Assembly (NCBI GenBank): GCA_963788305.1
Contig: CAWBGK010000009.1
Span: 62,001-126,000 of the forward strand
DNA from: UTCFX2 sp963788305
GTDB taxonomy: Bacteria; Chloroflexota; Anaerolineae; Anaerolineales; UBA4823
Direction: 5' to 3'
DNA: 64,000 nucleotides
This document shows positions 18,952 to 27,900 of the stretch, in pieces. The position numbers were made by a program, and so were the translations under genes. The notes beneath the pieces were generated by a model. It did no database searches. It was given only the letters and a program-made list of their open reading frames with translations, and had not been told where the DNA came from. The first letter of the stretch is position 1. Each line of letters starts with the position of its first letter.

Positions 18952-18994
18952 AAATAGCCTGGGCTGCTAATTAATAGGGCAGCCCAGGCTATTT
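18952..18994. terminator. Strong bidirectional terminator between prepilin peptidase and secF
   Basis: A perfect 16-bp inverted repeat, AAATAGCCTGGGCTGC / GCAGCCCAGGCTATTT, with an 11-base loop (18968-18978). The stem ends in A/T on both sides, giving a T-run on either strand. It lies in the 77-base gap between two convergent genes. Confidence 0.88.
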
Positions 18995-19008
18995 AAGTGA
19001 AAAATTAA

Positions 19009-19944
19009 TTACGCTGCTGCTGATTGATCACTTCGACGGAACCACCGCTTCCACTCTTTTCCATCCCACACCACTAAAATTGGGGAAGCAATGAATATCG
19101 AAGAATAAGTACCACTGAGAAGTCCAACAAGAAGAATTGTGGCAAATTCGCGTAAAGTCACTCCACCAAAGAGTGCAAGCGCCAAAAGCATGAATTCTAC
19201 AGTCATCAATTGAGTGTTAATTGACCGCTGGAGCGTCTGTACGATTGAATGATTCACCAGAGTTTCAAAATTTAGTCGTTTGAAAATCCCCGTATTCTCA
19301 CGGATGCGATCAAAAACTACAACTTTATCCTGGACCGAGAAACCAATGACCGTAAGAAGTGCGGTTAAGAACATAGAGTCGATACTCCACCCCCATAAAA
19401 CACTTCCTATGGCCGTGAGGCTGAAAACGATCGCAACATCGTGAATCATCGCTATGATTGCACAGATACCATATCGAAACGCATGGGGTACACCTCGAAA
19501 TGCGAATGTCATATAAATCGTTACGATTATGGCCGCAACCGCAGCAGCCTGTGCGGCTCTAGCGGTGACTTCTCGACCAATCGTTGGTCCAACGCTATCG
19601 AACTTAAGAACAGTAACTTCCGAGTCAAATTCATTACTCAGCTCGGAAACGATTGAACCGCGAACTGCTTCTTCAAGCACCGACGATCGAATAACATAGG
19701 ATCCTTCGCTCGTCGTTTGCACCTGGACATCTTCCACACCTAATCGGTCATAAAGTGAAATAATCTCCGCTTCGCTCGGGTTTGCGCTAGCGATTCGAAC
19801 TTCCAACAGACTGCCACCTGTAAAATCGATCGAAACTGGGAGCTTTCCCGCAGAGATCATGTATCCCAGTAATGCTAATCCAGGAATGATGATTAATAGA
19901 GAAAACAAGAAATAGTAGTATCTTTTACCAATGATGTCTATCAT
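19009..19944 (-). CDS. secF: Protein translocase subunit SecF
   Basis: A 311-residue RND-type membrane protein with six predicted helices and a periplasmic-type loop. SecF with SecD uses the ion gradient to pull exported proteins outward after SecA/SecYEG. Visible motifs are I-D-F-T-G-G-S-L-L-E in the first loop, S-V-G-P-T-I-G in the loop before helix 2, and V-G-F-S-V-Q-D-K-V-V-V-F-D-R-I-R-E in helix 4. I start at ATG 19944 (M-I-D-I-I-G-K-R), because AGAAGGGA lies just upstream; an upstream in-frame start would overlap secD. It follows secD by 13 bases. Confidence 0.93.
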   Translation of the reverse strand: MIDIIGKRYYYFLFSLLIIIPGLALLGYMISAGKLPVSIDFTGGSLLEVRIASANPSEAEIISLYDRLGVEDVQVQTTSEGSYVIRSSVLEEAVRGSIVSELSNEFDSEVTVLKFDSVGPTIGREVTARAAQAAAVAAIIVTIYMTFAFRGVPHAFRYGICAIIAMIHDVAIVFSLTAIGSVLWGWSIDSMFLTALLTVIGFSVQDKVVVFDRIRENTGIFKRLNFETLVNHSIVQTLQRSINTQLMTVEFMLLALALFGGVTLREFATILLVGLLSGTYSSIFIASPILVVWDGKEWKRWFRRSDQSAAA

Positions 19945-19957
19945 TGTAATTTCCCTT

Positions 19958-21346
19958 CTAAATCCCAAACCACTTTGAGTAGTCTTTGGATTTGAAATAA
20001 TTGGTCACCAATTCCATCAAAGCTCGCGTAACTACGATAGCTGTGAAAAGGCTGACAACAACACCAATCATCAAAGTAATGGAGAAGCCTTTTACGATTG
20101 TTGCACCATAAGTACTTCCGAACCAGAAGAGGATGCCACAAGTAATCAATGTCGCAATATTTGAATCGCGTATGGATGGCCAGGCTCTACGCCAACCCAA
20201 ATCAACGGATTGCCGAAGTGTTTTTCCAGACCGCAATTCTTCTTTGAGCCGCTCAAAAATCAGGATATTCGCATCCAATGCGCTCCCTGTACTCAATAAA
20301 AATCCTGCAATTCCTGGAAGCGTAAGGGTAATTGGAATAAATCGGAAAATCGCAAAGGTTCCCGCAGCGAATATCAAAATAGAGATACTCGCTAAGACAC
20401 CAAGCAATCGGTAATAAATAATCATGAATAGGATTACAATCGTAAAACCTATCAACCCAGCTACCAGACTTTTTTGAAGGGATTCCATACCAAGTGTCGG
20501 GCCAACAGTCCGGATTTCGATTACTTTTAACGGAATAGGCAGTGATCCATATCGAAGTTGGATCGCCAAGTTATTGGCTTCTTCTGCAGAAAAATCTCCA
20601 CTGATCACACCTTGTCCGCTTGGAATTGCTGAATTGATCGTTGGAACTGAGATGACCTCTTTATCCACCACAATTGCGAGGACATCACCAATGTGTGCAG
20701 CCGTAAAATCCGAGAAAACCTTCGCACCATCCGAGGCTAACTCAAATGCAACTTCATAGCCCCCGGTCTGCGGATTCGTTGAGACATTAACTGATTTTAA
20801 ATCCGCACCTGTGAGGACAGTGGGAAACGTTTGAGTTGCGACAACAGATGATGTAATTTGAGATGTAGACGTAATTGTGCTGGTAAGCGCGCTTTCGGCA
20901 GGTCCAAGTTCTGTGTTAATCTTAGACCCAATCAGCATGACGGATTGTTCCTGCGGAATTCCAGAAAAATCAACCAATTCAAGCAGGCCCGTTTGTTGAA
21001 TTGTCGCAAGAGCTCTTTCCGGATCAGTTTCTCCGGGAAGCTCAACAACAATCCGTCTATCCCCGGCTTTTTGAACAAGAGCTTCTGTCAAGCCTAGTCC
21101 GTTGACACGATTTTCTACAATGCTGGTTGCTGCATCCATGGCACCAGCTTCAATTGGTGTTGACTCGGGTAGGTCTGCTTCCATCAGAGCCTGAACACCA
21201 CCAACCAAATCCAATCCCAGGCGGGTGGCAACATCTTTATTCAACCCCAAAAAATGGAAACCTGGGCTGTTTGGTATCACAATATAAATTGCGAGTGCTA
21301 CCACAACAACGATCAAAATGATTAAATAACTTAAACGTTGAGACAT
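19958..21346 (-). CDS. secD: Protein translocase subunit SecD
   Basis: A 462-residue SecD: N-terminal helix, large extracytoplasmic P1 region, then five helices. Motifs: G-L-D-L-V-G-G-V-Q near the start, V-E-L-P-G, I-R-T-V-G-P-T-L-G before helix 2, and A-L-D-A-N-I-L-I-F-E-R-L-K-E-E in helix 4, which corresponds to the SecF DKVVVFDR element. It works with SecF in protein export. The shorter P1 region (~460 versus ~615 residues in E. coli) is usual for Gram-positives and Chloroflexota. The gene is 90 bases after the small P-loop gene, with a small hairpin between. Confidence 0.93.
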   Translation of the reverse strand: MSQRLSYLIILIVVVVALAIYIVIPNSPGFHFLGLNKDVATRLGLDLVGGVQALMEADLPESTPIEAGAMDAATSIVENRVNGLGLTEALVQKAGDRRIVVELPGETDPERALATIQQTGLLELVDFSGIPQEQSVMLIGSKINTELGPAESALTSTITSTSQITSSVVATQTFPTVLTGADLKSVNVSTNPQTGGYEVAFELASDGAKVFSDFTAAHIGDVLAIVVDKEVISVPTINSAIPSGQGVISGDFSAEEANNLAIQLRYGSLPIPLKVIEIRTVGPTLGMESLQKSLVAGLIGFTIVILFMIIYYRLLGVLASISILIFAAGTFAIFRFIPITLTLPGIAGFLLSTGSALDANILIFERLKEELRSGKTLRQSVDLGWRRAWPSIRDSNIATLITCGILFWFGSTYGATIVKGFSITLMIGVVVSLFTAIVVTRALMELVTNYFKSKDYSKWFGI

Positions 21347-21377
21347 TCCAACAGCGTCCTCCTAATCCAAACAAATA

Positions 21378-21392
21378 CCAGCCGAAGGCTGG
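21378..21392 (-). terminator. Small hairpin before secD, possible weak terminator
   Basis: The inverted repeat CCAGCC / GGCTGG with a 3-base centre, followed on the minus strand by TATTTGTTTGG. It sits between the P-loop gene stop and the secD start and could attenuate or process the transcript. The stem is short, so this is weak evidence. Confidence 0.3.
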
Positions 21393-21436
21393 CAAACCGA
21401 AGGGAGATTATACCCCTGAAATTCTATATTGTCCAA

Positions 21437-21799
21437 TTATCCAGGTTTTCTTGAAATAGATTGCAGAAATTTCAACACTAGGTTTAAAACTTCGTCAATT
21501 GAGCAGATATCCGTGTCAATGTTCAGATCAGCATGCTGTCTGGCGTGCCGAAGACGGAATATTTGCTCCTCGTATTCTTTCCGAGTCCAATCAAGGTTCT
21601 TTCTTGAAATTGAGAGAGGGTAAGATACGTGAAGATAGATCAAGACATCAGGTTTCGAGATTTTCTTCCACATATCGGGCACATAAGAATGCTCCTGGGC
21701 TATGTGGCGGATATCGTATTCTTTTAACTCCGAGGCTGCAGATAGGGTAGATTTCCCGGATGCACAAGGTCCTACAATACCAACGCGGAGCTTTTTCAT
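21437..21799 (-). CDS. Small P-loop NTPase/kinase-like protein
   Basis: A 120-residue protein with a clear Walker A motif near the N-terminus, G-P-C-A-S-G-K-S-T-L. Further on come D-V-L-I-Y-L-H-V-S-Y-P (a Walker B-like strand) and the Arg-rich lid S-I-S-R-K-N-L-D-W-T-R-K. The layout resembles a minimal nucleoside or adenylate kinase-like fold, but it is much shorter than those (usually 180-220). The substrate is unknown. It lies 28 bases after the PP2C phosphatase gene, so a common transcript is likely. Confidence 0.65.
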   Translation of the reverse strand: MKKLRVGIVGPCASGKSTLSAASELKEYDIRHIAQEHSYVPDMWKKISKPDVLIYLHVSYPLSISRKNLDWTRKEYEEQIFRLRHARQHADLNIDTDICSIDEVLNLVLKFLQSISRKPG

Positions 21800-21827
21800 T
21801 GGCTTAGAATTTAAATATTTTAGTATT

Positions 21828-22538
21828 TCAGCTGTTCAGGGGAAAACGTACATTCATGCGGCGAACAGAATCTCCGCTGTATTCAGTGACATTAATGACT
21901 ACGACAGAAATATCATCCACAGGTCTTTCATCATCCAACCTCACCGCTTCCCGTAAAAGTGAATCAGCAATCCAATCGGGCGATGGGTTGTCCTCATCTA
22001 TCAACAACTGTTGGAATGATCCTGGGATGTCCATCGGATGACCCGAGCGTTCCCCCGCATGACTTAGACCGTCGGTAAAGGCAACCACATAAAGTCCTGG
22101 CTCAAGATCAATCTCAGATATCACTGGACGGGTATCCCTATAGATGCCAACCGGCTGGCTTGGTTCATCCAGCAGACTGATTTCTGAATGCGACGAAATC
22201 AATACAGGCGCCGGATTATTCCTTGTGATCACCAGGGTGCGTGTCTGCTGGTCAATCGAGAGGATATTCAGTGTCGCTGAAACTTTCCCGCCGCGCTCTG
22301 TATAAAGTGTGTCAGAAGCAGCGCGAGCAGCTGCGCCATCTCTAACTCCATCCGCTAATAATGAGATGACCTTCCTAACTACCAATGTTGAAATCGTCTT
22401 TGCACCTTTTCCGGAGCTTTGGCCGTCAACCATTACCACAGAAATTCCACCATTAGGTCGCTCGACCACTTCAACAGTGTCACCACTGGAGGAGACAGCA
22501 TATTTTTTAGTCTTAGAGACAGATATTTGCATCTCCAT
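21828..22538 (-). CDS. SpoIIE/PP2C-type serine phosphatase
   Basis: A 236-residue stand-alone phosphatase domain. Metal-binding motifs of the PP2C/SpoIIE family are V-M-V-D-G-Q-S-S-G-K-G near residue 35, V-A-F-T-D-G-L in the middle, and R-P-V-D-D-I-S-V-V-V-I near the C-terminus. In relatives these hold two Mn/Mg ions that hydrolyse phosphoserine, often on anti-sigma-factor antagonists. No sensory domain is attached and no STAS or RsbW-type gene is adjacent, so the target is unknown. It follows rlmN by 43 bases on the same strand. Confidence 0.8.
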   Translation of the reverse strand: MEMQISVSKTKKYAVSSSGDTVEVVERPNGGISVVMVDGQSSGKGAKTISTLVVRKVISLLADGVRDGAAARAASDTLYTERGGKVSATLNILSIDQQTRTLVITRNNPAPVLISSHSEISLLDEPSQPVGIYRDTRPVISEIDLEPGLYVVAFTDGLSHAGERSGHPMDIPGSFQQLLIDEDNPSPDWIADSLLREAVRLDDERPVDDISVVVINVTEYSGDSVRRMNVRFPLNS

Positions 22539-22581
22539 AATTTATAATTTTACATCAAAAACTTTCGGATTTTTGCATAAA

Positions 22582-23640
22582 TCATTTCACGGCGAGCTGA
22601 CCACACCCCGCCTGGATATCTATTCCTCTTCTGGTTCGAACTGTACAAGGAATGCCGTACCGTTCAAGAATGGCTTGAAATTCGTAAGCTTTCTTTCTTG
22701 ATGATGCTTTACCGGGATATTTTTCAGTTGGGTTGAGTGGGATCACATTCACATGGCACATTGAAACTCCCCCAAAGATAAAGGGTTTCATCAGCTGAGC
22801 CAAAGCAGCTGCCTGATCAATCCCATCATTGACACCTTCTATTAGGGCCCATTCAAAAGAAATTCGACGGTTGGTTAATTCGACATATTTCTGGCATGCA
22901 GTCATTAATATCTTGATCGGATACTTGCGATTAATTGGAAGCAAGGTATTTCGCAATCCATCGCTGGCAGCATGAAGGGAGATTGCAAGGTTCACCTGCC
23001 GTTTCTCTCGGGCAAACCGTTCGATCATAGGTACTAAACCCACTGTCGAAATTGTGAACCGACGAGCACCAAAATCAAAACCGTGTGGATCGTTAAGACG
23101 GTCGATTGCATTCATCGTTGAATTGTAATTATGAAAAGGTTCACCCATTCCCATCAGGACAATATTTGTAATGCGTTCTCCGGATTGCTGCAACAGCCTG
23201 GAATAATAGATCACTTGCTCTACAATTTCCCCGCCAGTCAGGTTCTTGCGAAATCCCATTTGACCCGTTGCGCAAAACACACAGCCCATTGCACATCCTG
23301 CCTGACTCGAAATGCAAATCGTCCTGCGATTACGGTACCTCATCAAGACCGCTTCAATCGCAAATTCTTCGGACAATCGAAAAAGGGTCTTAGTTGTCTC
23401 GCCGTCCTCAGAAGCTATCCATTTGATCGGCTCAAGATGACGAATATCATAACGGTCAGCTAACTGTGCTCGTAAGGATGCGGGTAAAGTGCTGAACTCA
23501 TCAAATGAAGACCATAGGTTAATATATAAGCCTTGCCAGATTTGTTTTACCCGATACTCTGGCTGACCAAGTTCCTTCAGATCTTCGGTCAGATCGGCGA
23601 CATCAAGATCATAAATCAGCTTTCGATTTGGGTTGCTCAT
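22582..23640 (-). CDS. rlmN: Dual-specificity 23S rRNA A2503/tRNA A37 methyltransferase
   Basis: A 352-residue radical SAM enzyme that methylates C2 of adenosine in 23S rRNA and some tRNAs. The radical SAM triad C-A-M-G-C-V-F-C is at residues 116-123. M-G-M-G-E-P for SAM binding and the C-terminal catalytic Cys (R-G-I-D-I-Q-A-G-C-G-Q-L) are present. Its start overlaps the stop of the HAD phosphatase gene by four bases (ATGA type), indicating translational coupling. Confidence 0.95.
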   Translation of the reverse strand: MSNPNRKLIYDLDVADLTEDLKELGQPEYRVKQIWQGLYINLWSSFDEFSTLPASLRAQLADRYDIRHLEPIKWIASEDGETTKTLFRLSEEFAIEAVLMRYRNRRTICISSQAGCAMGCVFCATGQMGFRKNLTGGEIVEQVIYYSRLLQQSGERITNIVLMGMGEPFHNYNSTMNAIDRLNDPHGFDFGARRFTISTVGLVPMIERFAREKRQVNLAISLHAASDGLRNTLLPINRKYPIKILMTACQKYVELTNRRISFEWALIEGVNDGIDQAAALAQLMKPFIFGGVSMCHVNVIPLNPTEKYPGKASSRKKAYEFQAILERYGIPCTVRTRRGIDIQAGCGQLAVK

Positions 23641-24422
23641 AATTTCTTTATCAGTGTCGTAAGATCCTGTTCAATAAAATCGGGTGCGGGAAGCCACGAA
23701 TATGCAGCTTCCATTGTCGTCACGCCGCTCAGCACGACTCCAGTTTTACACCCGGCTTTTTGTCCACCCGCAATATCGGTTTCAAGACGGTCACCCACTG
23801 TAAGAGTCTCGTGGGGAAGAACACCTAATCGTTCAAACGCGACTTGAAACATTTCGGATTCGGGTTTCCCCATGATGTGGGGCTCAGTCTCGGATGCTGC
23901 GACAACCGCTGCAAGGATTGAGCCTGCACCAGGCATCAAACCCTCTGGTGTGGGATAAGTTCGGTCGGGATTGGTGCCGATGAACATTGCTCCCGATCTA
24001 ATCAAAGCAGCTGCGTTTCCCAACTTCTCATAATTTATTTTTCTATCCATGCCGACGATCACTGCAAGGACATCCCGTTCTGAAATATAAAATCCTTGAT
24101 TTTCAAGCGTTTCAATGAGACCAAGTTCGCCAACAACATAAACCGGACCTCCGCCAGGAAAGTGCCGGCTCAGGAATTGTGCAGTTGCATCCGCTGAATT
24201 GACAATCTGGAGGACATCCAACTTAACTCCCAGCTCAAGCAATTTATCCTGATTTGCCCTGGCAGATCGAGTCGCGTTATTTGTCGCAAGGCAAACACGC
24301 AAATCCTTTCGATCGATCTCTTTGAAAATCCACGGTAAATCACCGATGGGTTGATTATCCCGCCATAAGACACCATCCATATCCAGAATAATTGCTTTTA
24401 TCGCCGGGTTTCTTGATGTCAT
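23637..24422 (-). CDS. HAD-IIA family phosphatase (NagD-like)
   Basis: A 261-residue HAD hydrolase. Motif I is I-L-D-M-D-G-V-L-W, motif II around A-T-N-N-A-T-R-S, and motif IV V-G-D-R-L-E-T-D-I-A-G-G. The cap between motifs II and III with V-G-E-L-G-L and V-V-G-M-D-R places it in class IIA, like NagD, 4-nitrophenylphosphatase or phosphoglycolate phosphatase. The exact substrate is unclear. A good ribosome site, AGGAGG, lies 4-9 bases upstream of the ATG. A terminator-like hairpin separates it from clpP, so this gene probably starts the HAD-rlmN-PP2C series. Confidence 0.85.
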   Translation of the reverse strand: MTSRNPAIKAIILDMDGVLWRDNQPIGDLPWIFKEIDRKDLRVCLATNNATRSARANQDKLLELGVKLDVLQIVNSADATAQFLSRHFPGGGPVYVVGELGLIETLENQGFYISERDVLAVIVGMDRKINYEKLGNAAALIRSGAMFIGTNPDRTYPTPEGLMPGAGSILAAVVAASETEPHIMGKPESEMFQVAFERLGVLPHETLTVGDRLETDIAGGQKAGCKTGVVLSGVTTMEAAYSWLPAPDFIEQDLTTLIKKL

Positions 24423-24439
24423 GTATCCTCCTAAGAAAT

Positions 24440-24471
24440 TGCGAGTCGTGCATTAGAAAACACGACTCGCA
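24440..24471 (-). terminator. Intrinsic terminator after clpP
   Basis: An 11-bp perfect stem (TGCGAGTCGTG / CACGACTCGCA) with a 10-base loop. On the minus strand it is followed by ATTTCTTAG, a moderate T-tract. It lies between the clpP stop and the HAD phosphatase start. Confidence 0.75.
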
Positions 24472-24493
24472 AGCAAATCACCTATGTATTCAA

Positions 24494-25114
24494 CTACGGT
24501 TTATTAATAGTCAGCTTTGCTTCTGGGATTTCCATTACATTATCAACAAGCCCATATTCCACTGCACCTTTCGCATCCAAATAGAAGTCACGGTTTGTAT
24601 CGTGGTCTATCGTCTCGATTGACTTGCCTGTATGCCTGGCCAGGATGTCTGTTAATTGTTCCTTCAGACGCAAGATTTCGCGTGCCTGGATTTCGATATC
24701 CGATGCTTGCCCTTGAGCGCCACCCAGGGGCTGGTGCATATGGATCGTAGCGTTCGGAAGCGCATACCGTTCACCTTTTGTCCCGGCAGTTAAAAGAACC
24801 GTCCCAAAAGATGCGGTCATCCCAACAGCCAACGTTCGAATGGGATTCGGAATCATCTGCATGGTGTCATATATAGCCATGCCTGCATAAACCTGTCCGC
24901 CTGGGGAGTTTATATACATCTGAATTGGCGATTCAGGATCCTCACTGCTCAGGAAAAGAAGCTGAGCAACTGTTACATTTGCTACCTGATCATTGATTGG
25001 TGTGCCAAGGAAGACAATCCTGTTCCTCAGCAGAAGTGAATAAATATCATATGCCCTTTCGCCGCGCGCGGTGGTCTCAATCACCATCGGGATCAGGGAC
25101 TCGGGGTTCATCAT
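24494..25114 (-). CDS. clpP: ATP-dependent Clp protease proteolytic subunit
   Basis: A 206-residue serine protease that forms the two-ring ClpP chamber and works with ClpX or ClpC. The catalytic Ser102 is in G-M-T-A-S-F-G-T-V-L-L, His127 in H-M-H-Q-P-L-G-G, and the Asp in the D-T-N-R-D segment near 172-176. The N-S-P-G-G oxyanion loop is present. The order tig-clpP is conserved in many bacteria, usually followed by clpX; here clpX is missing and a terminator follows. It lies 37 bases after tig. GGAGG is visible just before the ATG. Confidence 0.95.
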   Translation of the reverse strand: MMNPESLIPMVIETTARGERAYDIYSLLLRNRIVFLGTPINDQVANVTVAQLLFLSSEDPESPIQMYINSPGGQVYAGMAIYDTMQMIPNPIRTLAVGMTASFGTVLLTAGTKGERYALPNATIHMHQPLGGAQGQASDIEIQAREILRLKEQLTDILARHTGKSIETIDHDTNRDFYLDAKGAVEYGLVDNVMEIPEAKLTINKP

Positions 25115-25151
25115 TTTTTCCTCCTGAAATAAGTTACGGATAAATCTTGTG

Positions 25152-26582
25152 CTAAGCTTCGATTACTTCTGTTGTACCTGGCTTTTCTTCAGCCATCTCC
25201 AGGCTGGTCGATTCTATCTTGGCGTCTGAATTCTCGGGCGTTTCATTTTCCTCCATCTCAGGCGTTTCCATTCTTCCACGGGCGTAATCACGCAGCCTTT
25301 GAATGGATTTTCGCGTGAGAAGGTCGACAAGCACATTATTAACGATGTTGTTCTGGACATCAGACTTATTGAGCTTACGGGATTCCTTCTCTGGAAGAAC
25401 CCGCTGCAAATACTGCAACGTGCTGCCGGCTTCGGACTCTAACTCTTCGCGCTCAACCTGGATTTTCTCAGTGTTGCCAAGCTCAAAAAGAAACAGATTT
25501 CTCTTTAACCTTTTTTCTGCAGCTGGTTTGACTTCCTCACGCAATGCCGCCTCATCCATTTTGCGAGACTTCAGGTAAATACTCATATCTTGACCCTGAC
25601 GTTCGATCTGATCATTCAGGTTATTTATGACCTGGTCAATCTCATCTTCCAACATCTGGGATGCGAACTTGAATTCAGATTGTTCAACCGCCAGATCAAT
25701 GATTTCGTTATCATAGGTCTCATTGAAGACATCCTCAGCCTGCATTTCAAGCCTGGTCCTGACGTCTATTCTCAAAGCATCCAGGTTTTCAAAATCACCG
25801 ATCGAAATCGCAAAGGCATCATCCAATTCCGGAAGCGTTCTGGATTTAACATTTTCAATTTCAAAATCGAAATGAGCAGGAGCGTTTCTCATGTTTTCGC
25901 TGGCATAATCCTCTGGGAATACATAATCGACACTGCCAGAAGCACCTGCAGATTTTCCAATCAACAATTGCGAAAAACCACGATATGGCCACTCGTGATC
26001 GTCGTCAAGTCGAATGATGAGCGGGTAGGACCGCTCTTCGACTAATGGCCGTTCCTGTTCTTCCACAAGAATCGTCCCATTCAAATGAACTGAAACAACA
26101 TCTCCTTCTTCAGCAGGGCGGTCAACTGGCTCGATAATTGCCTGGCGCTCACGAAGCGAGTTTAGAGTATCCTGGATGTCATCTACACTAACGGGTGTTG
26201 GCTCGTAAGGCTTGCGTATAGATTTATAATCTCCAAGGGTTACTTCTGCATCCAGAGGAACCACAAACTCAAGCGTTAGAGGTTCCATCTCGGCTACATT
26301 TTCAAGTCGTCCGGGGCCGTATGGTTTGATTTTAGCTTCCTCGATGACTTCGGGGTAAATCGTTTCAACAAGCAATTCCAATGCTTCTTCAAAGATTGCT
26401 GCCTCGCCCACAGTTCGCTGAATGACAGGGTAGGGGGCTTTCCCAGGGCGAAAACCCGGTATCTTAATCCGGCGGGCAAGTTTTGATGCAGCCCTGCGTT
26501 TCATCTCATCCAGTCTTTCATCCTCGATTTCAGCGGTGATCTTAACTTCGTGGTTTTCCAGGGGTTGTGTTTCGATTTTCAA
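25152..26582 (-). CDS. tig: Trigger factor
   Basis: A 476-residue ribosome-bound chaperone and peptidyl-prolyl isomerase. The ribosome-docking loop G-F-R-P-G-K-A-P is at about residues 43-50. A PPIase (FKBP-like) domain with E-G-D-V-V-S-V-H-L-N-G follows at ~165-240, and then a long helical C-terminal arm region. The C-terminus adds a Glu-rich tail (E-M-E-E-N-E-T-P-E-N), slightly longer than typical (~430). It is the first gene of the tig-clpP pair. Confidence 0.93.
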   Translation of the reverse strand: MKIETQPLENHEVKITAEIEDERLDEMKRRAASKLARRIKIPGFRPGKAPYPVIQRTVGEAAIFEEALELLVETIYPEVIEEAKIKPYGPGRLENVAEMEPLTLEFVVPLDAEVTLGDYKSIRKPYEPTPVSVDDIQDTLNSLRERQAIIEPVDRPAEEGDVVSVHLNGTILVEEQERPLVEERSYPLIIRLDDDHEWPYRGFSQLLIGKSAGASGSVDYVFPEDYASENMRNAPAHFDFEIENVKSRTLPELDDAFAISIGDFENLDALRIDVRTRLEMQAEDVFNETYDNEIIDLAVEQSEFKFASQMLEDEIDQVINNLNDQIERQGQDMSIYLKSRKMDEAALREEVKPAAEKRLKRNLFLFELGNTEKIQVEREELESEAGSTLQYLQRVLPEKESRKLNKSDVQNNIVNNVLVDLLTRKSIQRLRDYARGRMETPEMEENETPENSDAKIESTSLEMAEEKPGTTEVIEA

Positions 26583-26611
26583 GGCAGTTTCCTTTATAGC
26601 GTAATATTAAT

Positions 26612-26637
26612 GAATACGGCGGAATAATCCGCCGCAT
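26612..26637 (-). terminator. GC-rich hairpin between xylanase and tig
   Basis: The sequence AATACGGCGGA-ATAA-TCCGCCGCATT forms an 11-bp stem with one mismatch and a 4-base loop. It is upstream of the tig-distal gene end and lacks a strong T-run, so its role (termination, or a structured leader) is uncertain. Confidence 0.4.
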
Positions 26638-26714
26638 TATAACATGCGTTCATCAGTTGAATTATAAGATGAATATATAAATAATGGGGAGATGGGAGCC
26701 GGATTTGTACGTCT

Positions 26715-27900
26715 CTACCTCCCTTTAAGTGCGGAATGGAGAGCCCAGTAGGCAGGTTTGGGTTGGCTGTTAAGATCAAAGAGGAGGGGGATGTCAGGAT
26801 TCCCAGTGTATCCGGGAATCCATGATTCCCGGTCAGTCAGTCCCCACGTAAGAAATGCCTTGCAGTTTGTTATTGCAAGGCAGCTAATCATCGCCTGACG
26901 GTAAATCTCTGCTTGGGCATCCAGCTTATTTTCAAGACTCTCGTGGCTGTATTGTGTCCGTACATCCATCTCCGTGATATGGACATCCAAACCAAGCTCA
27001 GCCAGACGCTTCATGTTAGCTGCCAATTCATCGTGAGCTGGTGGTCCATCAAGCCAAACATGCATCTGAAAACCGACCGCGTCGATTGGGACCCCACTGT
27101 CTTTCAGATTTTTTACCAGATTGTAGATTGCCTGAGATTTTTCATTCAATCCTTCACCTTCGTGGTCATTGTAGACCAAAATAGCGTCCGGATCGGCTTC
27201 ATGCGCCCAGTGAAAGGCCAGAGCGATGTACTCCGGTCCTATGACTCGCAGCCAGTGTGTATTCCACAAGGCGCCATCGGTTCCGATTGCTTCATTGACA
27301 ACATCCCAAGCCCATACCTTGCCGCGATAGCGTCCGACCACCGTTTGGATGTGGTCTCGCAGGATTTGCTTCCACTCCTTTTTTGAGAAATGACCTTCCG
27401 TGACCCAGGCTGGATTCTGCATATCCCAGACAAGGACGTGTCCATAAACAAGCATGTCATTTTCCTTGGCAAACGCCACAATTTGATCGCTCCTGGAGAA
27501 ATCATACCGATTACGCTCTGGATGGATAAATTCCCATTTCATTACATTCTCAACCGCCAACATGTTGAACTCACGAACGAGTAGGTCGGTGTATCCCGGT
27601 CGATTCCAAAAGCTCGGATCTGTAGCGGCACCTATGGCCAGCCCACGCTGGTCAGCAAGCAGGCGCAGTGAAATGACCGGGGTGGGAGAAGGCGTTATGG
27701 GTAGGAACCAGAGTCGAAGTTGGCGCCGGTGTTGAGGTTGGTGTTCTTGTTGGAGTAAAGAAAAGCGTAGGCGAGAGATATCTTGTAGGTGTATCGTACA
27801 AGACGCCAGAAGTCGGCGCCTCTGACTTATTTGAAAGCACTGGGGTACATGCACCGATCCATATCATAATGGTCATCAACATTAAAAGAGGTAGTTTCAT
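26715..27900 (-). CDS. Endo-1,4-beta-xylanase (GH10) lipoprotein (one frameshift)
   Basis: The N-terminus M-K-L-P-L-L-M-L-M-T-I-M-I-W-I-G-A-C is a lipoprotein signal, followed by a Thr/Pro/Ser linker. The GH10 domain starts ~65 residues later in another frame. It contains W-K-E/W-E-F-I-H-P, H-V-L-V-W-D, the acid/base Glu in W-D-V-V-N-E-A and the nucleophile Glu in H-I-T-E-M-D-V-R. It should hydrolyse xylan-type beta-1,4 links at the cell surface. The shift is near 27700, next to a CCC run, and a single-base error explains it because both parts are intact. The start overlaps the methyltransferase stop (ATGA). The domain is about 330 residues, normal for GH10. Confidence 0.85.
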
